Of a DNA stretch of 64,000 bases, positions 53,523 through 64,000 are shown in pieces. The position numbers were made by a program, and so were the translations under genes. The DNA is from Massilia sp. W12 (GTDB lineage: Bacteria > Pseudomonadota > Gammaproteobacteria > Burkholderiales > Burkholderiaceae_D), in contig NZ_CP147776.1 in NCBI RefSeq assembly GCF_037300705.1, positions 3,906,001-3,970,000 of the forward strand, written 5' to 3'. The first letter of the stretch is position 1. Each line of letters opens with the position of its first letter. Under the pieces are notes generated by a model that saw only the letters and a program-made list of their open reading frames with translations, was not told the origin of the DNA and ran no database searches.

Positions 53523-54158
53523 ATGCGCACACAAATTTTCGCCGTCTTGTCATGCATCATCCTGGCCTGGGACGCGCCGGCGCTGGCGCAGGAACAGTGG
53601 GAATACCACGAAACCGTGCACTACCAGGAAAACCACGACCCGCAGATGGTGTGGTTAAAGGATGGGCGTCAGTTGCAAGTCGTGTACGGGACGGAAATCA
53701 GCTGGGAGGCGGTGGAGAGTTGGCGCCCCGGGCGGCCACTGGCGCTGCTGTGGAGCGCGCAACGCGGTCTGGCGCTGCAGGATACGGCAAGTGGAAAGTG
53801 GATTACCGTGCTGAATGGCTGGCAGATCCATCCCATTGAAAAAATGCGCGAACAATGCCTGAACAAAAATCCCGTCACCATGGGCTTGGCGGAATGCTAT
53901 CTGACGGAAGCCGCGCACTGGGACCGCATGTCAAATTGGGCTTACAAGCGCCTGCAGGCAAGACTCAAGCCGGAAAGTCGGCGCGCCTTGCAGCAATCGC
54001 AAAGAGAATGGCTCAAATTCCGTGAGGCGCAAGTGCGCTCGATTCAAGCGGTGTATAGAGAGCGGGAAGGCTCGATCACGCAAATTCATTATGCGCAAAG
54101 AGTCCGTCAGGTCAGCAAAGATCAGGCCTTGCTGCTCAACAGTTTGCTGGAAGACTAA
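53523..54158 (+). CDS. LprI/DUF1311-domain exported protein
   Basis: A 211-residue protein with a signal peptide (MRTQIFAVLSCIILAWDAPALAQ). The first mature ~80 residues (EQWEYHETVHYQENHDPQM, LKDGRQLQVVYGTEISWE) are not recognised. The C-terminal half is a DUF1311/LprI domain: MGLAECYLTEAAHWDRMSNWAYKRL, RRALQQSQREWLKFREAQ and GSITQIHYAQRVRQVSKDQALLL. Members bind lysozyme in mycobacteria, but in proteobacteria the function is open. GGGAG lies 7 bases before ATG 53523; the open frame extends 114 bases upstream without support. It is a second member of the family in this window (the first is at 43750). Confidence 0.83.
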   Translation: MRTQIFAVLSCIILAWDAPALAQEQWEYHETVHYQENHDPQMVWLKDGRQLQVVYGTEISWEAVESWRPGRPLALLWSAQRGLALQDTASGKWITVLNGWQIHPIEKMREQCLNKNPVTMGLAECYLTEAAHWDRMSNWAYKRLQARLKPESRRALQQSQREWLKFREAQVRSIQAVYREREGSITQIHYAQRVRQVSKDQALLLNSLLED

Positions 54159-54249
54159 GCGCCGGCAAGCCTGCCACATCGGCACAATCTATTTCTTCCG
54201 CTTATTTTCGCGAGGAATCGCTCAGCCCGGCACACGCCGGCGCCAACAA

Positions 54250-54273
54250 CAACGCCGCCCGCAGGCGGCGTTG
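54250..54273 (-). terminator. Hairpin at the end of the second PEP-CTERM gene
   Basis: CAACGCCGCC-CGCA-GGCGGCGTTG, a perfect 10-bp stem. On the minus strand it is followed by GTTG repeats rather than a clean T-run, so termination is likely but not certain. Confidence 0.6.
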
Positions 54274-54294
54274 AGACACGCAAGCAATCAAGAA

Positions 54295-54915
54295 TCAGGC
54301 TTGACGGCGACGGCGGGCCAGCAGACCCAGACCAGCCAAACCAGCCAGCATCATGGCGTAGGTTTCAGCTTCCGGCACGGCATTGACGCGGAAGTTAGCG
54401 CCGCCGATATAAGCGCCGGTCATGGTGAAGCTCTTGATGACAGCAGCGTTTTGACGGAAACCGTGGAATTCACCAGTGTTTGTGCCGCCACCGGTGTTGA
54501 AATTCAGGGTGTAGGATTCCAGCAGCGCGCCATTGGCATCATACGCGGCGATCACCGGGGTGCCATAGGAGGCGCTGCCGGTTGCGTAGTTCATGAAGCC
54601 GCCGAAAGCCATCACCGGAGTATTGAAGGTGAAGGTCATTTTGGCGGAAGGCGAGTTGCTGCCAACCATGGTGACCGAAGCGCCGCTCCAGGAACCATTG
54701 CCAGCGAAGCCATAGCCATTGGTATAGCCATACACCGAGTTGGTGCTGTTGCTGGTCCAAACGGTGTTGGCGTCCAGGTTTTGCGGACCAGAGCCAAAGT
54801 AGTTCAGCACTTGCATATTCAATGCTGTGCCGTCATTGAGTTCGGTGATATGTGCAGCTTGAGCGGACATTACAAAAGCGCCGCCGAGCAAAGAAGCCAA
54901 AATCAGTTTTTTCAT
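54295..54915 (-). CDS. PEP-CTERM sorted exported protein
   Basis: A 206-residue protein. A signal peptide (MKKLILASLLGGAFVMSAQA-A) is followed by a Gly/Asn/Thr-rich beta ectodomain (YGYTNGYGFAGNGSWSGASVTM, TFTFNTPVMAFGGFMNYA, SFTMTGAYIGGANFRVN) and the C-terminal sorting signal VPEAETYAMMLAGLAGLGLLARRRRQA. It should be processed by an exosortase and released to the cell surface or biofilm matrix. No such enzyme is encoded in this window. The ectodomain resembles other PEP-CTERM proteins only in composition. No strong ribosome-binding site is seen before ATG 54915, and the upstream ~600 bp are AT-rich. Confidence 0.87.
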   Translation of the reverse strand: MKKLILASLLGGAFVMSAQAAHITELNDGTALNMQVLNYFGSGPQNLDANTVWTSNSTNSVYGYTNGYGFAGNGSWSGASVTMVGSNSPSAKMTFTFNTPVMAFGGFMNYATGSASYGTPVIAAYDANGALLESYTLNFNTGGGTNTGEFHGFRQNAAVIKSFTMTGAYIGGANFRVNAVPEAETYAMMLAGLAGLGLLARRRRQA

Positions 54916-55520
54916 GTTATATGGTGGTCTGAAAAGGTGGAAACGAACGCCGGTGCTATGGCGAAAGATTTTATTATTGCCTGCCTAAAAACTGAAAATC
55001 ACATTTTTAAGGCCTGAATGGCTTGCAAAACGAGCTACACAAAATGACAATGAAAATGAAGTAAATACCATCATTTTATTCTGTTCTTGCATGCAGTTCT
55101 GCACTCCATGGATGAGGATACTAACAAAGAAAGTTTCATATCGCAATGCAATGTTACAAATTAATTGCCTTAACATCATCAAAAAATATCATTCAAGCAT
55201 ATTTTTTAATAAAACAATGCTATTTACATCATTTAACAAGCAGAACAGATCAAAATCTCTGCATCTTTTATGCAACACCTGACAGCACACAACACACTTT
55301 CCCTATACGTAAACTGATCTGAATTCAGCCAATTCCTGAAAAACTGATCAAGTCCAAAAGTAACAATGCATCATCTGACTTGAAAAGAGTCGCTGCACAG
55401 CACCCGGCATGCAACGTTTCAAGCCGGAAACAAGCCGCCGCCAACCTGCTTGCCGCACTGATATGCGCGTGCTTTCCGGGCTATACTGAAATCACTCACA
55501 GCCCAGCTGAATGCCCGATC
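54916..55520. other. AT-rich intergenic region upstream of PEP-CTERM and solute-binding genes
   Basis: About 600 bases, clearly AT-rich from 55000 to 55340, between divergent genes. TATACT at 55482 is a plausible -10 box for the downstream plus-strand gene. No coding sequence, repeat or RNA gene could be supported. Confidence 0.45.
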
Positions 55521-56312
55521 ATGTCCTTGAATCGTCGCCAAGCGCTAGCCGCCACGCTGCTTTGCCTGAGCGCACCACGCCTGCTCAGAAGTGAAAATGC
55601 GCCAATCCGTCTCGCCTTTTCTGATGTACCGTCCTGGCCCTGGCAAGTGGGCGAAAGTATGGCGCTGGCCAATCCGCCGGGGATTGCGGTGGAATTGATC
55701 AAGCTCGCCGCCGCGCAGACCGGCATGCTGTTGCAGATTGAACGCATGCCTAACAAGCGCATCCTGCAATCGCTGCAAAGCGGAGCGCTGGATGGCGCCT
55801 TTATCTATTCATATAGCGCAGAACGGGCGCAATTTGCCGCCTACCCCATGCAAAAGGGACAGCCTGACAGCTCACGCCGGGTGGCCCGCCTGTCTTATTA
55901 TCTGTACCAGTTACAAGGCCGTCCTGCGATCTGGGACGGCCAGCAATTTACACGCCTGCATGCCCCGCTGGGCGCGAATGCCGGCTACTCAATTGCAGAG
56001 GATTTGCGCAAACAGGGTATGGAAGTGGAGGAAGCGAAAACCACGGAACAAAACTTCGCCAAACTGCGCAAAGGCCGGCTGGCGGCTCTGGCGCATCAAG
56101 ACCATATTGCCGACCTGTATCTGGCGCAACACAAAATCAAGGATGTGCAACGCCTGCCGCAAGCGCTATCCTCAAAAGACTATTTTCTGATCTTCAACCG
56201 CCAATTCGCCCAGACGCAAGCGGCGCAAGTTGAAACCCTGTGGGAGCGCATCGGGACTTTGCGCGACAACTTCACGCGCCAAGCGCTGCCGCGTTACAGT
56301 GCGAAAGAATAA
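55521..56312 (+). CDS. Exported solute-binding protein (SBP_bac_3-like, transporter or sensor-type)
   Basis: A 263-residue protein. The N-terminus MSLNRRQALAATLLCLSAPRLL looks like a twin-arginine-type export signal. The mature part (APIRLAFSDVPSWPWQVG, GIAVELIKLAAAQTGMLLQIERMPNKRILQSLQSGALDGAFIYSYSAERAQFAAYP) is typical of amino-acid-type periplasmic binding proteins. Many orphan proteins of this kind in betaproteobacteria have no ABC permease, and none is found here. The frame is open 141 bases further upstream without a start signal; ATG 55521 lies ~27 bases after a possible TATACT promoter start region and lacks a clear ribosome site. The ligand is unknown. Confidence 0.8.
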   Translation: MSLNRRQALAATLLCLSAPRLLRSENAPIRLAFSDVPSWPWQVGESMALANPPGIAVELIKLAAAQTGMLLQIERMPNKRILQSLQSGALDGAFIYSYSAERAQFAAYPMQKGQPDSSRRVARLSYYLYQLQGRPAIWDGQQFTRLHAPLGANAGYSIAEDLRKQGMEVEEAKTTEQNFAKLRKGRLAALAHQDHIADLYLAQHKIKDVQRLPQALSSKDYFLIFNRQFAQTQAAQVETLWERIGTLRDNFTRQALPRYSAKE

Positions 56313-56420
56313 AACGCAATCAATACACGCTTGAAGCACGCGATTGGTGAGCAATCATGCGGGAAATTGCTTATACTTCGCCCATCAAATAAGCATACAT
56401 ATATTATTTACTCACCACTC

Positions 56421-57953
56421 ATGTTCTCACATTCTCCCCTTCTGGCCCGTTCCCTGCTCTGTTGCAGCCTGGCCATCAATCTGTGCTGGCAGACTGCCCC
56501 CGCCCATTCCACCAACCAGCCGCCGCAAGCGCCCAGCCAGGCGTCTGAGTGGCGTGCGGCGGCGCAAACTGAAGTTGAAGCAGCATACCAACTGATGCGC
56601 GCGAACCATCCCGGCATGAGCGATCCGGACAATCCGGGCTTTGCCGCGCAATTGGCGCAAGCGCGTCAAACCGCGCTGGAATATGCGCAAAAAGTGACAA
56701 ACCAGGGCGGCTTTCGCGCCACGCTGGCGAGTTTCACCACCATCTTGCAAGATGGCCATGCCTGGGTCGGCCCCAATTTGCCAGCGCAGCAAAACACCGT
56801 GCGCTGGCCCGGCTTTATCAGCGCCTGGCGCGGCGCCTCCTTGTTGGTGTTTCGCTCTGATGAGGAAAACATCCCGGCTGGCGCGCAAATTCTGCATTGT
56901 GATGGCGTGCCAGCGGATGCATTAATGCGTCAACGCGTGTTCCAGTTCGGCGCGCAGGAAAATTTACCCGGCCATTGGTGGAGCGAGGCCTATATCGTCA
57001 TGCAGGAGCGGGACAATCCTTTTTTGCCGCCGCTGCAACAATGCGCCATCCGCATCCAACAGGAAACGCACCAAGTGCAACTCAAATGGCGGCCCATGCC
57101 GCCCAAGGCCCGGCAGTGGGTGGATGAGAGTATCAGTGGCGAGCGCCTGCCGATTGGCCGGCGCTGGCTGGCTGACGAATTACTGTGGATCGCCCTGCCC
57201 GACTTCAAACCCGGCAAGGCGGAAGTGGCGCTGTATAACAGCATGCTTAGCCAATTAAGCACAGAGCGCGAGCGGGTGCGGCGCGCACGCGCGATTGTGC
57301 TGGACCTGCGCCACAACAGCGGCGGCAATTCGACTTGGGCGGATAAAGTGGCTGGCGTATTGTGGGGCCAAGCCTTGCTCGAACGTGCTGTAGAAGCGTA
57401 TTCCGCCAGGCAGGAAGTCTGGTGGCGCACGTCGCCTGACAATATCACCCATGTGGCGCAAACGATTCCTGACAAATTGCGCGAATTGGGCTTGCAGGAA
57501 GAAGCGGATGAAATTGCCGAAATCGGTCAGCGCATGCAAGCTGCGGCCAGACAGGGCGAAGATTTTTACCGGGCCGGCCATGGGCGCAAAACCGCGCCAT
57601 CCTTGGCGCAAGCGCTGCAGGCGCAAGCCGGAGATGCGCCAAGGCTGACGCCGCCGGTTTGGGTGATCATGCCCGGCTACTGCGCCAGCAGTTGCCTGGA
57701 CGCGATAGACCGTTTCAAACTCTTCCCCAACACGCGCTTGATCGGCGCCCCCAGCGCAGCCGACAGCACGTATATGGAAGTGCGCAAACAATACAGCCCG
57801 TCCGGCTTAAGCCGGCTGGTGATCCCGGTCAAACTCTACCGCAATCGCCCGCGCGGCAATAATGTGTATTACACGCCGGATGTTTTGCATACTGATCTGG
57901 ATTGGGGAACAGCGGGTTTTGAACGCAAGATCCGCAGCCTGCTGCCGAAGTGA
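56421..57953 (+). CDS. S41-family peptidase, exported
   Basis: A 510-residue protein. A signal peptide (LLARSLLCCSLAINLCWQTAPAHS) is followed by a helical N-terminal part (EVEAAYQLMRANHPGMSDPD, ATLASFTTILQDGHAWVG), a PDZ-like segment (IPAGAQILHCDGVPADALM) and the S41 core: RAIVLDLRHNSGGNSTWADKVAG, then the nucleophile region GYCASSCLDAIDRF (Ser423/Ser424) and LIGAPSAADSTYMEVR. It differs from the S41 protein at 7320-8729 in length and in a ~90-residue helical insert before the nucleophile. No good ribosome-binding site precedes ATG 56421. The target is unknown; such enzymes cleave periplasmic or secreted protein tails. It ends at a strong terminator shared with aceA. Confidence 0.87.
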   Translation: MFSHSPLLARSLLCCSLAINLCWQTAPAHSTNQPPQAPSQASEWRAAAQTEVEAAYQLMRANHPGMSDPDNPGFAAQLAQARQTALEYAQKVTNQGGFRATLASFTTILQDGHAWVGPNLPAQQNTVRWPGFISAWRGASLLVFRSDEENIPAGAQILHCDGVPADALMRQRVFQFGAQENLPGHWWSEAYIVMQERDNPFLPPLQQCAIRIQQETHQVQLKWRPMPPKARQWVDESISGERLPIGRRWLADELLWIALPDFKPGKAEVALYNSMLSQLSTERERVRRARAIVLDLRHNSGGNSTWADKVAGVLWGQALLERAVEAYSARQEVWWRTSPDNITHVAQTIPDKLRELGLQEEADEIAEIGQRMQAAARQGEDFYRAGHGRKTAPSLAQALQAQAGDAPRLTPPVWVIMPGYCASSCLDAIDRFKLFPNTRLIGAPSAADSTYMEVRKQYSPSGLSRLVIPVKLYRNRPRGNNVYYTPDVLHTDLDWGTAGFERKIRSLLPK

Positions 57954-58000
57954 GTCAGGACGGCCAGGCAGAGAAAGCAAGGCTATCGATGCAGCCACAT

Positions 58001-58028
58001 GAAAAAACCGCCTTGCGGCGGTTTTTTC
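58001..58028. terminator. Bidirectional terminator between S41 peptidase and aceA genes
   Basis: GAAAAAACCGCC-TTGC-GGCGGTTTTTTC, a perfect stem with A- and T-runs, between two convergent genes. Confidence 0.93.
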
Positions 58029-58044
58029 ATTTCACAGCAGCAAA

Positions 58045-59337
58045 TCAATGCTTGCCATCAAAGAACTGCTCATCCTCAGTCGAGCCATGCAGCGCGGTGG
58101 TGCTGCTTTGGCCTTGCTGGATGGTCTGGGTCACGGCGTCGAAGTAGCCGGTGCCGACTTCGCGCTGGTGTTTGACGGCGGTGAAACCGCGTTCCGCTGC
58201 GGCGAATTCAGCTTCCTGCAGTTCGACGAAGGCCGACATTTGGCGGCGCGCATAGCCGTGCGCCAGGTTGAACATGCCGTAGTTCAGCGAGTGGAAGCCG
58301 GCCAGGGTGATGAATTGGAACTTGTAACCCATGGCGCCGAGTTCGCGCTGGAATTTGGCGATGGTGGCGTCGTCCAGATTCTTTTTCCAGTTGAACGACG
58401 GCGAGCAGTTGTAAGCCAGCATCTTGCCCGGGAATTTGGCGTGCACCGCATCGGCGAAACGCTTGGCGAATTCCAGATCCGGCTTGCCGGTTTCACACCA
58501 CACCAAGTCCGCATACGGCGCATACGCCAAGGCGCGCGAGATGGCTTGTTCCAGGCCCGGCTTGACTTTGTAAAAACCTTCCACCGTGCGCTCACCGGTG
58601 CAATACGGCTTGTCATTGTCGTCCACATCGGAAGTCAGCAGGTCAGCAGCTTCAGCGTCAGTACGGGCAATCACCAGGGTGGACGTACCCATCACGTCAG
58701 CGGCCAGACGGGCGGCGGTCAGTTTTTCCACGGCTTCGCGGGTCGGCACCAACACCTTGCCGCCCATGTGGCCGCATTTTTTGACCGATGCCAATTGGTC
58801 TTCAAAGTGCACGCCGGCGGCGCCCGCTTCAATCATGGCTTTCATCAATTCAAAGGCGTTCAACACGCCGCCGAAACCGGCTTCCGCATCCGCCACGATG
58901 GGAGCGAAGAAGTCGATATCGTCTTTGCCTTCCGACCATTGAATCTGGTCAGCGCGCTGGAACGTGTTGTTGATACGGCGCACCACCATCGGCACCGAGT
59001 TGGCCGGGTACAGCGATTGGTCAGGATACATTTCGCCCGCCAGATTGGCGTCGCCTGCAACTTGCCAGCCGGACAGATAAATGGCTTTCAAGCCGGCTTT
59101 GACTTGTTGCATGGCCTGGTTGCCGGTCAGGGCGCCCAGGGCATTGACGAAGGGTTCATTGTTGACCAGGTTCCACAGCTTTTCGGCGCCACGTTTGGCC
59201 AGCGTATGTTCAATTTGCAAAGAACCACGCAGACGCACCACGTCTTCTGCGGTATACGCACGCACCACGCCCTTCCAGCGCGGATTGGTATCCCAGTCGT
59301 GTTGCAGGCTTTCGATTTGCTGTTGACGTGAAGACAT
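58045..59337 (-). CDS. aceA: Isocitrate lyase
   Basis: A 430-residue glyoxylate-shunt enzyme cleaving isocitrate to glyoxylate and succinate, needed for growth on acetate and fatty acids. Landmarks are the active-site loop [11 protein letters not shown] with Cys188, [69 protein letters not shown] and [18 protein letters not shown] lies before ATG 59337; the longer open frame is unsupported. Malate synthase is not in the window. A perfect 14-bp palindrome at 59440 lies about 100 bases upstream and may be a repressor site. Confidence 0.96.
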   Translation of the reverse strand: MSSRQQQIESLQHDWDTNPRWKGVVRAYTAEDVVRLRGSLQIEHTLAKRGAEKLWNLVNNEPFVNALGALTGNQAMQQVKAGLKAIYLSGWQVAGDANLAGEMYPDQSLYPANSVPMVVRRINNTFQRADQIQWSEGKDDIDFFAPIVADAEAGFGGVLNAFELMKAMIEAGAAGVHFEDQLASVKKCGHMGGKVLVPTREAVEKLTAARLAADVMGTSTLVIARTDAEAADLLTSDVDDNDKPYCTGERTVEGFYKVKPGLEQAISRALAYAPYADLVWCETGKPDLEFAKRFADAVHAKFPGKMLAYNCSPSFNWKKNLDDATIAKFQRELGAMGYKFQFITLAGFHSLNYGMFNLAHGYARRQMSAFVELQEAEFAAAERGFTAVKHQREVGTGYFDAVTQTIQQGQSSTTALHGSTEDEQFFDGKH

Positions 59338-59439
59338 TGTTTTCTCCTGTGAGATGAAAGTATCAAACCCTTGCACAACCGCACCCTCTGCAGCTGCTGC
59401 GATGGAATAAGCATAGGCGCTTTTCCGCATTGCATCAAG

Positions 59440-59453
59440 GTCTTATATAAGAC
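59440..59453. promoter_or_regulatory. Perfect palindrome in the aceA promoter region
   Basis: GTCTTATATAAGAC, about 100 bases before the aceA start. Its centre TATATAA could overlap a -10 box on the minus strand, the place expected for a repressor operator. It resembles operators of GntR-type carbon-metabolism regulators, but the binding protein is not identified. Confidence 0.45.
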
Positions 59454-59789
59454 ACAAAACACAAACGAAAAGGCTTTTAAATCAACATCTTACAAAACAA
59501 ATTTCATGATACGGAACGCCATTTCTTCCCGTGAGAGAAAAATGCTGCAAAATAGGCCCTGATTTCCCGCAATACAAAATACGCATTTCGCAATGTGGAA
59601 TGATTCAGGTTTTTTGGAAGCATTTCTCGGTTTTGTCGCTGGTGCGCCGAATTTTGTCAGTTCATCATAACAAGCTCTGCGCTGCTGTGCACAAAAAATG
59701 GGCAGGCCGGGCGTTTTTTGCCACAGTGCAGGGACATGATTGCGGCTTTTTGCCAAGCACACCTGACCAGACAGAAAAGAGGAAAACCC
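59454..59789. other. Intergenic region upstream of the RraA-like gene
   Basis: About 340 bases, fairly AT-rich, between divergent aceA and the RraA-like gene. No open frame, hairpin or repeat I would defend. Contains the promoter of the RraA-like gene. Confidence 0.45.
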
Positions 59790-60296
59790 ATGACTGCGAT
59801 TGATTTCACCTGTTGCGATTTGCTCGACGCCAATGAAGCGCTGCAGGCGCAAGGCCGGCTGGCGGTGTTGCCGCCGCTGTTTAAAAGCTATGGCGCGCTG
59901 ACGCGCTTTGCCGGCCCGGCGCATACACTGAAAGTGTTTGAAGACAACGCCCTGGTGCGCGCCGCACTGGAGCAGGCGGGCGCGGGCCGGGTCTTGGTGG
60001 TGGATGGCGGCGGCAGTCTGCGCACCGCGCTGGTCGGCGGCAAGCTGGGCCAATTGGCGCAAGACAATGGCTGGGCCGGGCTGCTGGTGTTCGGTTGCAT
60101 CCGCGATGCGGAAGAAATCAATGCCTGCCGGATCGGCGTGCGCGCGCTCAACACCATGCCGCAAAAAAGCAGCAAGCAGGGTTTTGGCAGCGTCGGCGCG
60201 GTAGTCGATATCGCCGGCGTAAAAATCGCGCCCGGTGATTGGATTTACGCCGATGCCGACGGCGTACTGGCGGCAGCGCAAGCTTTGCATGCCTGA
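59790..60296 (+). CDS. RraA-like protein (regulator of ribonuclease activity A / HMG aldolase fold)
   Basis: A 168-residue protein of the RraA/MenG-like family. It has [66 protein letters not shown] and [11 protein letters not shown] (Arg105-Asp106), then the conserved end [14 protein letters not shown]. In Escherichia coli RraA binds and inhibits RNase E. Related proteins with the G-x20-R-D pattern are class II 4-hydroxy-4-methyl-2-oxoglutarate/4-carboxy-4-hydroxy-2-oxoadipate aldolases. The pattern is present, so an aldolase or oxaloacetate decarboxylase role is possible. GAGGAAAA lies before the ATG. It converges with the MFS gene, 8 bp apart. Confidence 0.85.
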   Translation: MTAIDFTCCDLLDANEALQAQGRLAVLPPLFKSYGALTRFAGPAHTLKVFEDNALVRAALEQAGAGRVLVVDGGGSLRTALVGGKLGQLAQDNGWAGLLVFGCIRDAEEINACRIGVRALNTMPQKSSKQGFGSVGAVVDIAGVKIAPGDWIYADADGVLAAAQALHA

Positions 60297-60304
60297 AACA
60301 GCGT

Positions 60305-61489
60305 TTATGCCGCCGCCGGCAGTCGCAAGCGCTGCCCGCTGGTGAGCCAGGCGGCGCCAATCGCCAGCCATTGGCACAGGCCGATGCCAAGCAACACCAT
60401 GCCGGCGCGCCCATGATCGAGCAATCCGGCAAACAGCAAGGGGGCCAGGGCGAAACCCAATTCAAGGCCGCCATACACCAGGCCATAGACGCGCCCGATC
60501 GCTTGCGCCGGCGCGCTGCGGCGGATTAAAAAATCGCGCGCCGGCCCCGCACTGCCGGAACACAGCCCCATTAAAAACAGCACGGGAAACAGGGTCAGCG
60601 CCGGCAAGCCGCGCCAGCTCAGCAGCAGCGCAAGCAAGCCTGCCAGACCAAAGGCCATGGCGATGATGCGCTCATGCCCCTGTTCGCGCGCCGCCAGAAA
60701 ACCGCCGGCCAGCATGCCGCACGCCGAGCCGCTCATGAAGACGCTCAAGCCGGTGCTGGCGGCCAGCAGGCTGATGTGGTGAATTTGATGCATCACCGGA
60801 GCCAGAAAGTTTTGCACCCCGCCCAAAGCCAGCGCGCTGACCAGAAAAAACAAAAAACTGGCCCATAAAGCCGGTTGCCGCAGCAAGCTGCGCATAGCCG
60901 GCCCTGCGCATTGCTTGCCCGGTCCGGGTTGCGGCGCCGGCGTGCCTTGCGCCAACAAGAGCATGGCCAAAGCCGGCAGCAACGCCGCCCCCAGCATGGC
61001 GGCATGCCAGCCGGCGAAATGCGCAATTCCCAGTAAATACAAAGGCGCGGCCACCCAGCCGATATGGCCGGCCAAGCCGTGCATGGAAAATGCATGCCCC
61101 AAGCGGGCCGGACTGATGCAGTGATTCAGCAGGGCGAAATCGGCTGGATGAAACACACTGTTGCCCAGCCCCGCCAGAATCGCCCCAAACAGCAAGGCGC
61201 CCCAGCTGTTTGCCTGCGCCAGCCAGAGCGCGGAAGCGCATAAAAGCGCCAAGCCGCCCAGCAACACACGGCGCGCGCCATAGCGATCCACCAGCACCCC
61301 GGCCAGGGTTTGCGCCACCCCGGACACCAGAAAATAGACCGTCATCAACAAGCCCAATTCCTGCCAGGAATAGCCGGTGGCGTTGCGAATGGCCGGAAAC
61401 AGCACCGGCAGCAAGAGATTGTAGAAATGTGCGCAGGCGTGCGCATAGCAGATACTGCCGATGATGCGTGCATCTTGTCGCAGCGTCAT
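60305..61489 (-). CDS. MFS transporter
   Basis: A 394-residue membrane protein with twelve predicted helices in two six-helix halves. The loop between helices 2 and 3 carries the MFS signature GVLVDRYGARRVLLGG. Other landmarks are SICYAHACAHFYNLLLPVLFP at the start, GLGNSVFHPADFALLNHCISPARLGHAFSMHGLAGHIGWVAAPL (helices 4-5, typical of fosmidomycin-resistance-like and related drug exporters) and FLIRRSAPAQAIGRVYG in the second half. The substrate is unknown and sugar or organic-acid uptake is also possible. AAAGGA lies before the ATG. It shares no promoter with its neighbours, and a terminator separates it from clpB. Confidence 0.88.
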   Translation of the reverse strand: MTLRQDARIIGSICYAHACAHFYNLLLPVLFPAIRNATGYSWQELGLLMTVYFLVSGVAQTLAGVLVDRYGARRVLLGGLALLCASALWLAQANSWGALLFGAILAGLGNSVFHPADFALLNHCISPARLGHAFSMHGLAGHIGWVAAPLYLLGIAHFAGWHAAMLGAALLPALAMLLLAQGTPAPQPGPGKQCAGPAMRSLLRQPALWASFLFFLVSALALGGVQNFLAPVMHQIHHISLLAASTGLSVFMSGSACGMLAGGFLAAREQGHERIIAMAFGLAGLLALLLSWRGLPALTLFPVLFLMGLCSGSAGPARDFLIRRSAPAQAIGRVYGLVYGGLELGFALAPLLFAGLLDHGRAGMVLLGIGLCQWLAIGAAWLTSGQRLRLPAAA

Positions 61490-61631
61490 GTCGGTCCTTT
61501 CGCCAGGGGCGCAGCAGATCTGCGCATCGGAATCATGCTAAGCGAATTGGCCGGCTTTGAACAGCCGCCGCCGCGCCGTGGCCTGATTCATGCGCGGTGT
61601 TGCAACAGATGTTGGTCGCATGCAGACAAAC

Positions 61632-61658
61632 AAAAACCCGGCGCGCAGCCGGGTTTTT
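61632..61658 (-). terminator. Terminator downstream of clpB
   Basis: AAAAACCCGGC-GCGCA-GCCGGGTTTTT, 20 bases after the clpB stop on the minus strand and with a T-run on both strands. Confidence 0.9.
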
Positions 61659-61677
61659 GTGAAGCAATGAGATGAGA

Positions 61678-64000
<2,323 letters not shown>

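Overview
The window looks like chromosome of a Gram-negative betaproteobacterium, most likely Burkholderiales and Oxalobacteraceae-like. This is inferred from gene content: the pmbA-darP-mogA and addA/addB-trxA-rho neighbourhoods, a RegB/RegA-type redox pair, TRAP genes of the TakP-Q-M type, PEP-CTERM proteins and ExeM-type secreted nucleases. Coding is dense, codon use is GC-rich and strands alternate. I saw no rRNA, tRNA, CRISPR array, complete insertion sequence or prophage.

Layout. 1-3.0 kb: the 5' part of a chemotaxis receptor gene, a nitrilase and a MarR regulator. 3.3-11.5 kb: a secretion island with two paralogous extracellular nucleases that share a duplicated ~200-bp 5' region, a PEP-CTERM protein, the apparent 3' relic of a second PEP-CTERM gene, and an S41 peptidase between the copies. 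11.5-17.0 kb: a TRAP binding protein, pmbA, darP, mogA, a carboxylesterase and maiA. 17.0-22.8 kb: a compact four-gene operon on the minus strand encoding a cobalamin-binding protein, a glutamate-mutase E-like protein, an FAD/NAD(P) protein and an acyl-CoA ligase-like protein. It is preceded by a candidate sigma-54 promoter and inverted repeats, and is the best candidate here for an undescribed pathway. 23.2-33.2 kb: a hybrid histidine kinase, an unrecognised protein and an AddA/AddB-like helicase-nuclease pair. 33.9-37.1 kb: trxA, rho and asnS.

37.2-37.7 kb holds a non-coding cluster of short direct and inverted repeats. 37.9-41.4 kb: TRAP small and large permeases, the large one with an unusual Ser-Ala tail, and an AEC transporter followed by what looks like the remains of an rloB-type gene. 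41.8-43.6 kb: a RegB/RegA-like two-component pair. 43.7-51.2 kb: an LprI-like protein and a complete RND efflux operon with a divergent TetR repressor and a likely operator between them. 51.2-58.0 kb: a subtilase, another LprI-like protein, another PEP-CTERM protein, a solute-binding protein and a second S41 peptidase, separated by AT-rich intergenic stretches. 58.0-64.0 kb: isocitrate lyase, an RraA-like protein, an MFS transporter and clpB, which runs off the right edge.

Starts were chosen by ribosome-binding site and family length, so several are internal to the longest open frame. Family assignments come from motif recognition by eye; no database search was run.
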